A DNA stretch of 11,283 nucleotides, from the NCBI GenBank assembly GCA_034666705.1, contig JAXDLH010000298.1, positions 1 through 11,283 on the forward strand, written 5' to 3'. The DNA is from JAXDLH01 sp034666705. Lineage in GTDB: Bacteria > Chloroflexota > UBA6077 > SHYK01. Under the pieces are notes generated by a model, which did not search any database, was not told where the DNA came from, and saw only the letters and a program-made list of their open reading frames with translations. This document shows, one piece after another, positions 6,948 to 11,283 of this stretch. The position numbers and the translations under genes are program-made. The first letter of the stretch is position 1. Each line of letters opens with the position of its first letter.

Positions 6948-8447
6948 ATGAGTGCACAAGCTCCTGCCAGGCCAGGCCCGCAGGCGCTCGCAGCGGCAAC
7001 TTCATGGTCGCCAATGGCGGTGTCGGCTCGTGCCCCATGGCGCCTGCTCACCGGTGGGCTGCTCGCGCTGGATGCCACAATGCTGCTTGCTACTGTAAGC
7101 CTTGCCTATCTGCTGCGTTTCAAGACCGGCGTGCCGCTGCTGGAGACGCCGCCCTATAGCCTCGCCTTCTATTCATCCATCGTATTCTGGGCCGTGCCGG
7201 TCTGGCTCGGCCTCTTCGCCCTCTACCGGCTGTACGACCGCAGGTATCTCTTTCACGGTCTGCATGAGTACACGCGGATTTTCAACGCGTGTACTACCGG
7301 GTTGGTTGTCGTCGTCCTGGTCAGCTTCCTCGATACGACGCTCGTCATCTCGCGCGGCTGGTTGATCCTCACGTGGGTGCTCTCGATGGCGCTCGTGACC
7401 AGCGGCCGGTTCGCGGCGCGGCGGCTGCTGCGGCAGCTGCGGTACCGTGGGTGGTTTCGCGATGCCACGCTCATCGTGGGGGGCAATGAGGAGGGCCGGG
7501 CTCTCGCCGAGCAGTTCCTCGCCGATCCCGGCGGCGGCCTCCACGTAGTGGGTTTTGTCGACCCCTCGCTCCAGCCCGGAGTGGAGGTTGTTGGCGATCT
7601 CCAGGTGCTTGGCGACCTCGCCGCGATCTCGGATCTGGTGCAGCGACAGGAGATTCGGGAGGTCGTGATTGCGCCCACTGCAGTCTCCCGGGACGAGCTG
7701 CTCGAGCTGTACCGGACACTGGGCCACGATCCGCGCGTGGAGCTACGCCTGTCGTCCGGGCTCTTCGAGATGTTGACGACCGCCGTGCTGGTGCAGGAAA
7801 GCAGCGGCGTGCCACTGATTACCCCCCAGCGGGTGCGCATTACTGGCATTGATGCGGTCCTGAAGTCGACGTTGGACTACGTCGCGGCCGCGGCTGCGCT
7901 GCTCGTAACCCTGCCGGTGCTGCTGGCGCTGGCGCTCCTCATTAAGATCGACTCTCCTGGCCCCGCGTTCCACCGCCGGCGGGTGATGGGGCGCCGTGGA
8001 ACCTACTTCGACGCATTCAAGCTGCGCACCATGATGGTCAACGCCGAACGGCGTCAGCAACAGGCCAGCATTCCCTTCGCCGATCGCCGGAAGGCCCTGA
8101 AGATTGAGACGGATCCCCGCATCACCCGACTCGGTCGCTTTCTGCGCGCATCCAGCCTCGATGAGCTGCCACAGCTCCTCAACGTGCTGCGCGGCGAAAT
8201 GAGTCTGGTAGGTCCGCGCATGATCGCGCCGGACGAAGCGCCCCGCTACGGGAAGTGGCTCGTCAACCTCCACACCGTCAAGCCGGGGATCACCGGGCCC
8301 TGGCAGGTGGAGGGCCGCAGCGACCTGCCCTATGACGAGCGGGTGCGACTCAGCATGAACTACATCCGCAACTACAGCATCTGGCTCGACCTGCAGATCA
8401 TGCTCCGCACCATCCTCGTGATCGTGCGCCGCCAGGGCGCCTACTGA
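6948..8447 (+). CDS. Polyprenyl-phosphate sugar phosphotransferase (WbaP/WcaJ-type)
   Basis: ATG 6948 gives 499 residues, near the usual length for this family; GTG 6879 would add 23 residues read through a hairpin, so it is less likely. Neither start has a strong ribosome site. The N-terminal half has several membrane helices (about residues 25-150), followed by a cytosolic nucleotide-binding-like region (T-L-I-V-G-G-N-E-E-G-R around 175-185). The C-terminal catalytic domain (PF02397) shows K-I-D-S-P-G-P at 333-339, F-K-L-R-T-M, the catalytic D405-E406 pair in S-S-L-D-E-L-P-Q, and V-G-P-R at 421-424. The reaction joins a sugar-1-phosphate from a nucleotide sugar to undecaprenyl phosphate, the first step of many exopolysaccharide or O-antigen units. 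The first sugar (glucose, galactose or other) is not readable from sequence. Confidence 0.92.
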   Translation: MSAQAPARPGPQALAAATSWSPMAVSARAPWRLLTGGLLALDATMLLATVSLAYLLRFKTGVPLLETPPYSLAFYSSIVFWAVPVWLGLFALYRLYDRRYLFHGLHEYTRIFNACTTGLVVVVLVSFLDTTLVISRGWLILTWVLSMALVTSGRFAARRLLRQLRYRGWFRDATLIVGGNEEGRALAEQFLADPGGGLHVVGFVDPSLQPGVEVVGDLQVLGDLAAISDLVQRQEIREVVIAPTAVSRDELLELYRTLGHDPRVELRLSSGLFEMLTTAVLVQESSGVPLITPQRVRITGIDAVLKSTLDYVAAAAALLVTLPVLLALALLIKIDSPGPAFHRRRVMGRRGTYFDAFKLRTMMVNAERRQQQASIPFADRRKALKIETDPRITRLGRFLRASSLDELPQLLNVLRGEMSLVGPRMIAPDEAPRYGKWLVNLHTVKPGITGPWQVEGRSDLPYDERVRLSMNYIRNYSIWLDLQIMLRTILVIVRRQGAY

Positions 8448-8500
8448 GTCGAATCTGCGCTCGGCAGGCTAATTCGGGTCCAGCAAAAATGTGAATGTTT

Positions 8501-8513
8501 GCAACATTGTTGC
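8501..8513. promoter_or_regulatory. Perfect 13-bp palindrome, candidate operator
   Basis: GCAACA-T-TGTTGC is a perfect inverted repeat with a one-base centre. It lies in the 210-bp gap between the polysaccharide block and the PqqD-like gene, where a promoter for the peptide cassette is expected. A TATGAT hexamer at 8549-8554 could be a -10 box, but no matching -35 is seen at normal spacing. Its role as an operator is inferred from position only. Confidence 0.35.
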
Positions 8514-8645
8514 GACAGCACCACAACCTTCCCTCAACGTGCCGCCCCTATGATCGCCGCAACTAAAGTAGACTGCGGTACCTGTTCTTGGAGCGGGAGC
8601 GGTGAGGTCTACTCATTTGACGCACCCGATGCGGGATGCGTGCTC

Positions 8646-8650
8646 AGGAG
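8646..8650 (+). promoter_or_regulatory. Shine-Dalgarno AGGAG deciding the PqqD-like start
   Basis: AGGAG lies 7 nt before ATG 8658. In-frame starts further upstream (TTG 8499, ATG 8550) have no such site, so the 90-residue product is favoured. Confidence 0.75.
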
Positions 8651-8657
8651 AGAAGAA

Positions 8658-8930
8658 ATGGGCGAGCTACTGAAGCAGAATCCCGCGGTTGAGGCAGCCC
8701 CGCTCGAAGATGAACTGCTCGTCGTAAACCCGGAAACGAGCAAGTTCTACATGCTGAACCGTACCTCGGCGTTCATCTGGACGTCGCTCGAAGGCCCAGT
8801 GGATGCGACGCAAGTCGCCCAGCGACTGAGTGAGAACTTCAAGGGGGTGTCTATCGATCAGGCGACAGAAGACGTCCAATCCGCACTCGAAGAGATGCGG
8901 TCCCTGAACCTCATCGTAATGGCGGGGTAG
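8658..8930 (+). CDS. PqqD-like peptide chaperone (RiPP recognition element)
   Basis: The product is 90 residues from ATG 8658, the usual size of stand-alone PqqD-family proteins (PF05402). The strand pair E-L-L-V-V-N-P-E-T-S-K-F-Y-M-L-N (residues 19-34), then T-S-A-F-I-W-T-S-L-E-G and a helical C-terminus ending E-E-M-R-S-L-N-L-I, is the winged-helix pattern of this family. Such proteins grip the leader of a precursor peptide and present it to modifying enzymes; related proteins serve in PQQ, lasso and other pathways. The putative precursor begins about 40 nt after the stop, which fits this role. Stand-alone PqqD-like proteins also occur in polysaccharide clusters with HprK-like kinases, so context alone does not prove peptide processing. 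Any extension into the Cys-containing frame upstream (8499-8657) is rejected for lack of a ribosome site. Confidence 0.87.
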   Translation: MGELLKQNPAVEAAPLEDELLVVNPETSKFYMLNRTSAFIWTSLEGPVDATQVAQRLSENFKGVSIDQATEDVQSALEEMRSLNLIVMAG

Positions 8931-8954
8931 CCGCCGCTTGTGCTGGACGCGTGC

Positions 8955-8960
8955 AGGAGG
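8955..8960 (+). promoter_or_regulatory. Shine-Dalgarno AGGAGG deciding the precursor start
   Basis: A perfect AGGAGG lies 9 nt before the in-frame TTG at 8970 and 18 nt before ATG 8979. The spacing favours the TTG start. A GTG at 8940 is upstream of the site and so is not served by it. Confidence 0.6.
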
Positions 8961-8969
8961 GAAAGCAGC

Positions 8970-9227
8970 TTGCAAATTATGGACGCGATCTACGAGAAGC
9001 CGACGATCATTGCCATGGACGAGGACGAGGTCCTCGCAGCCTTCCAGATGACGGCCGCCGAGATCAGTGCGGCAGGCTGCTGGTGGGGCAGCGCGCGCGG
9101 ATGTCTCAATGGTAGCAACAGGATCTGTGACCCGAACAATGGCAAACAGAGACGGATCGCGGTCAATAACGAGTCCGACGGGACCCCCGACGCATTGGCC
9201 CCAACCGCGACGCCGACAATACCCTAG
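8970..9227 (+). CDS. Putative RiPP precursor peptide with octad cysteine repeats
   Basis: From TTG 8970 the product is 85 residues (82 from ATG 8979). I recognise no named family. Residues 8-13 are Y-E-K-P-T-I, a Y-x-x-P-x-(I/L) motif like that bound by PqqD-type proteins in lasso leaders. An acidic stretch D17-E18-D19-E20 and an Ala-rich helix-like segment (21-36) follow. The presumed core starts near G36 and has C37, C45 and C53 exactly eight residues apart: CWWGSARG, CLNGSNRI, CDPNNGKQ. The first two octads share C-x-x-G-S-x-R-x and the third is weaker. After a basic K-Q-R-R (59-62) comes a Thr/Pro/Ala-rich tail that could be a follower peptide. There is no signal peptide or membrane segment. 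It lies between a PqqD-like gene and a diiron-protein gene, which is why I call it a precursor. It lacks the acidic acceptor residue at core position 7-9 needed for a lasso ring. Confidence 0.68.
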   Translation: MQIMDAIYEKPTIIAMDEDEVLAAFQMTAAEISAAGCWWGSARGCLNGSNRICDPNNGKQRRIAVNNESDGTPDALAPTATPTIP

Positions 9228-9240
9228 GCGCCCTTAGCTG

Positions 9241-9279
9241 CATGGGCCGCGCTAGTCCCCCCGACTGGCGCGGCCCATG
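9241..9279 (+). promoter_or_regulatory. Strong hairpin after the precursor gene (attenuator or processing site)
   Basis: Positions 9241-9257 and 9263-9279 form a 17-bp stem around the loop CCCCC, with a single G-T wobble (9253/9267) and no mismatches. Three flanking positions (9238-9240 with 9280-9282) could extend it with wobble pairs. It starts 13 nt after the precursor stop and ends 48 nt before the DUF455-type start. There is no T-run, so it is not a classic terminator. Such a hairpin could stabilise the upstream transcript or cause partial termination, so that precursor is made in excess over enzymes. Confidence 0.8.
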
Positions 9280-9327
9280 TGGGGCAGGCAGTCGAACAGG
9301 TCGGAATACTTGGAGGACCAAGGGTCG

Positions 9328-10140
9328 ATGCGCGCGCTTACGTCAGAGGATGTCAAGGTTGTGCACGGTGCGACGATGCGTCGCGATCCATCACGCGAGG
9401 CGTGTTTCACTGTCGTGCAACTCAATACTGAGTTGCACGACTACGAGGGCATGTCAGACGAGTCTCAACGCCAGCGGTTGCACAAGCACATGCACAACGA
9501 GATGCAGACCCTTGAGATCGTGGCCCAGGAGATCGCTGACTTCCCAGACGCGCCTTGGGAGCTGCGGATGCAGCTTGCCCGCCAGTGTTGGGATGAGAGC
9601 CGGCATAGCGCGCTGACGTTGCGCCGGCTCGGTGAGCTGGGAGGGCGCAAAGGCGAGTTTCCGGTGATGAACTACGAGTGGGGCGTGACCGGGTTGCTCG
9701 ATTCGCTCGCCGCTCGGCTGGCCGTCCAGCAACGGACCTTCGAGGGGGGCGAGATGGACCTGCTCCGCGACCTCCAAAATATGTGGCGCGATGCCGGGGA
9801 CGATGATACTGCCGCACTGCTGGATGCGCTCCTCGCAGACGAAGTGCAGCACGTGCGGTTCGCTAACCGATGGTTGAAGCAACTCGCGCGTGAAGATCCT
9901 CGCACCTTGCTGCACGTCGCCAAAGGCATTCGACTCCTCAAAGAGGTGACAAAGGCGTTGGCGCCGGAGCCCGGCGAAATCAACGCGGTCGGCGTCGACC
10001 TCGGTGTCTATGAGCACGCGGAAGTGGCGGCAAACATTGCCGACCGGCGTCTCGCCGAGTTCACGGACCCAGAGCTCATGCAATTGCTCCGCCAGGAGGG
10101 GTTCAAGTCGCTGGTCCCGGCCGACAACGGCGTGGTTTGA
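9328..10140 (+). CDS. Ferritin-like diiron protein of DUF455 (PF04305) type
   Basis: ATG 9328 gives 270 residues and has GGAGG at 9312-9316; an ATG at 9277 is in frame but lies inside the stem of the hairpin. The helices carry a standard ferritin-like ligand set: E58 (H-N-E-M-Q), E90-x2-H93 (D-E-S-R-H), E139 (R-T-F-E-G-G) and E172-x2-H175 (D-E-V-Q-H-V-R-F-A-N-R-W). The spacing and the D-F-P-D-A-P-W-E-L-R block between the first two match DUF455, whose members are largely uncharacterised and distantly related to the tRNA hydroxylase MiaE. The usual E-A-R-G-L-D motif is changed to E-G-G-E-M-D. A diiron centre of this kind suggests an O2-using oxidase or hydroxylase. Next to a PqqD-like gene and a Cys-rich precursor, a peptide-modifying role is a reasonable inference. 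The true substrate is unknown. Confidence 0.8.
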   Translation: MRALTSEDVKVVHGATMRRDPSREACFTVVQLNTELHDYEGMSDESQRQRLHKHMHNEMQTLEIVAQEIADFPDAPWELRMQLARQCWDESRHSALTLRRLGELGGRKGEFPVMNYEWGVTGLLDSLAARLAVQQRTFEGGEMDLLRDLQNMWRDAGDDDTAALLDALLADEVQHVRFANRWLKQLAREDPRTLLHVAKGIRLLKEVTKALAPEPGEINAVGVDLGVYEHAEVAANIADRRLAEFTDPELMQLLRQEGFKSLVPADNGVV

Positions 10141-10163
10141 TCGGCCAGCGAGAGAGGGCCATC

Positions 10164-11283
10164 GTGGTAGAAGCGCGCTCCCCCATAGCCGAGGGCCAGC
10201 AGCACGAATCGCGTCGCGAATGGTTTGGGACCGCGCCGCCGTGGCGGCTGGCGATGGGGTGCGAAGCGGCTCCGCACCTGGAGGCCTCGTTCCAGTTTGG
10301 CGAAGGGATCCTCCAGATAGCTTCTGATCATCCTGCATTCATAGAGCGGTTGCAGCAGCTCTTCGGAGATTGCGCCGTCGCGCCCGCGATCTTCACGAAG
10401 CGGCCGCTCGTGCGATGTGTGCTGAGCTGCGCATCCGACCCGTCTCGGATCGTACTGGCCTTTCAGGTTGGCAAGCCTGAAGATGCACTGGCGACCATGC
10501 TCAACTTGTTGTACCCGCCCCCTGGAACAGTGCCCTACGTTATCAAGGATGGGCCGCTGCCCGGTCGCCGCCACATCAGCGGCGGGGCTGACCCTGCGCG
10601 GCCGGTTGTCATCGCGCAGGATGCAGAGCTGCTGATCGACCCACAACTGGTTCCGATGGATCTACTGGCGGATTATCTGGTGAGCGCCACTTTGGCTGCC
10701 CAACCTCACCTGCTCGTCGTGCATGGCGCATCGTTGCGCATTGGTAGCGCAGGAATCATACTCAGCGGCTATTCCTTCGCAGGGAAGACCACGACGGCGC
10801 TGCACGTTGCGGCGCGCGGACATGCCCTATTGGGAGACGAGTTCGCCGTAATCCATTGCGCTACCGGGGAGTTACTCCCCTTGCCGCGTGCCATGAGCAT
10901 CCGTCCCGGTCCGCGCGGAGGAGCGCTCGTCGACGCGCTCGAACCGTTCACCGGGGAAATGGACTCGACTGCAGCGGCGAACTGGACTGCACGGATGAGG
11001 ATTAGTGCGTTGTTCCCGAAGAGCGCGCGGCGACCGGCGCGGCTCCGTGCCGCATTCTTTCTGGGCGGCTTTGCGGATCGCCCTTCAGTTACCCCGTGCC
11101 ACCCCACGCTCCGGGATGGTGAAGTGTTTCGCTATCTTGCCAGCGACATGCTCAATAGTTCCTGGGGCCTTGCGCCGGAGCGGCGGGTGCTCCGCTTGCT
11201 CGCTCTCAAAGCAATGCTCGCACGCATCGAGTGCTGGGAGCTCACGCTCGGCGCGCCGGACGAGACCGCCGAGCTCATCGAAA
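10164..11283 (+). CDS. HPr-kinase-like P-loop protein (C-terminus outside window)
   Basis: GTG 10164 has GAGGG 5 nt upstream and follows the DUF455-type stop by 23 nt, so the two are likely in one operon. The frame stays open for 373 codons to the window edge. The N-terminal 190 or so residues match no domain I can name. Then comes a Walker A loop in S-G-Y-S-F-A-G-K-T-T (G202, G207, K208, T209) and L-L-G-D-E-F with D225-E226, equivalent to the acidic motif after the P-loop in HPr kinase/phosphorylase. HprK-like proteins of this length occur in lasso and other RiPP clusters, some acting as serine kinases on the peptide, and also in polysaccharide loci with PqqD-like proteins. There is no nearby HPr gene, so a carbon-control role is unlikely. 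A peptide or protein kinase role is inferred, not shown. Confidence 0.78.
   Translation, partial: MVEARSPIAEGQQHESRREWFGTAPPWRLAMGCEAAPHLEASFQFGEGILQIASDHPAFIERLQQLFGDCAVAPAIFTKRPLVRCVLSCASDPSRIVLAFQVGKPEDALATMLNLLYPPPGTVPYVIKDGPLPGRRHISGGADPARPVVIAQDAELLIDPQLVPMDLLADYLVSATLAAQPHLLVVHGASLRIGSAGIILSGYSFAGKTTTALHVAARGHALLGDEFAVIHCATGELLPLPRAMSIRPGPRGGALVDALEPFTGEMDSTAAANWTARMRISALFPKSARRPARLRAAFFLGGFADRPSVTPCHPTLRDGEVFRYLASDMLNSSWGLAPERRVLRLLALKAMLARIECWELTLGAPDETAELIE

Noticed and set aside
8550..8657. N-terminal extension of the PqqD-like protein, containing a C-x-x-C stretch
   Set aside because: There is no ribosome site before ATG 8550 or TTG 8499, while AGGAG sits 7 nt before ATG 8658 and gives the normal family length.
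8448..8657. Sigma-70 promoter (TATGAT at 8549-8554; TTGACG at 8617-8622)
   Set aside because: Neither hexamer has a partner at 16-18 bp spacing, so I do not call a promoter.
8970..9227. Precursor as a classical lasso peptide
   Set aside because: The Y-x-x-P motif fits, but no Asp or Glu is found at core positions 7-9 from G36 or C37, and no cyclase gene is in the window.
9241..9279. Hairpin as an intrinsic terminator or transposon end
   Set aside because: No T-run follows the stem, no transposase is nearby and there is no flanking direct repeat, so I record it as a regulatory or processing hairpin.
9454..10338. Open frame of 294 codons on the - strand opposite the DUF455-type gene
   Set aside because: The + strand frame has conserved diiron ligands and an operon context. 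The - frame shows no family signature and crosses the boundary between two + strand genes.
1..11283. CRISPR array, tRNA, rRNA or insertion sequence
   Set aside because: No regular spaced repeats, no cloverleaf, no rRNA-like conserved stretch and no transposase motifs were seen on either strand.

Overview
The window is GC-rich bacterial DNA with every supportable gene on the + strand. Gene style (DUF4082 surface protein, polyprenyl-phosphate glycosyltransferases, a radical SAM protein in a polysaccharide cluster, frequent GTG/TTG starts) would suit Chloroflexota such as Thermomicrobia, or another GC-rich phylum. That taxonomic guess is weak because no rRNA or lineage marker is present.

Layout. 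Positions 3-206 are the C-terminal end of a DUF4082-type secreted or surface protein. A gene-poor gap (207-581) follows. Positions 582-8447 form a surface-polysaccharide or glycoconjugate block: a GT-C (GT39/ArnT-like) membrane glycosyltransferase, a nucleotidyltransferase-fold protein (PF14907 type), a DPM1-like GT2 with four C-terminal membrane segments, a radical SAM protein with an N-terminal B12-binding-like domain, and a polyprenyl-phosphate sugar phosphotransferase (WbaP/WcaJ type). The GT2 probably makes a polyprenyl-linked sugar that the GT-C enzyme can use, and the sugar phosphotransferase would start a lipid-linked repeat unit.

After a 210-bp gap with a perfect 13-bp palindrome, a compact second cassette (8658 to the window end) looks like a ribosomally made, modified peptide (RiPP) locus. 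It holds a stand-alone PqqD-like peptide chaperone, a short Cys-containing putative precursor peptide, a strong 17-bp hairpin, a ferritin-like diiron protein of DUF455 (PF04305) type, and the first 373 codons of an HPr-kinase-like P-loop protein that runs off the window. The precursor has a Y-x-x-P leader motif. Its core has three cysteines exactly eight residues apart, within three degenerate octapeptides (C-x-x-G-S-x-R-x pattern).

A plausible division of labour is this: the PqqD-like protein binds the leader, the DUF455 diiron protein oxidises core residues, and the HprK-like kinase phosphorylates the peptide or a partner. The hairpin after the precursor may allow more precursor than enzyme to be made. 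The pairing of DUF455 with PqqD and this core type matches no RiPP class I know and is the most interesting part of the window. The function is inferred from context, not shown.
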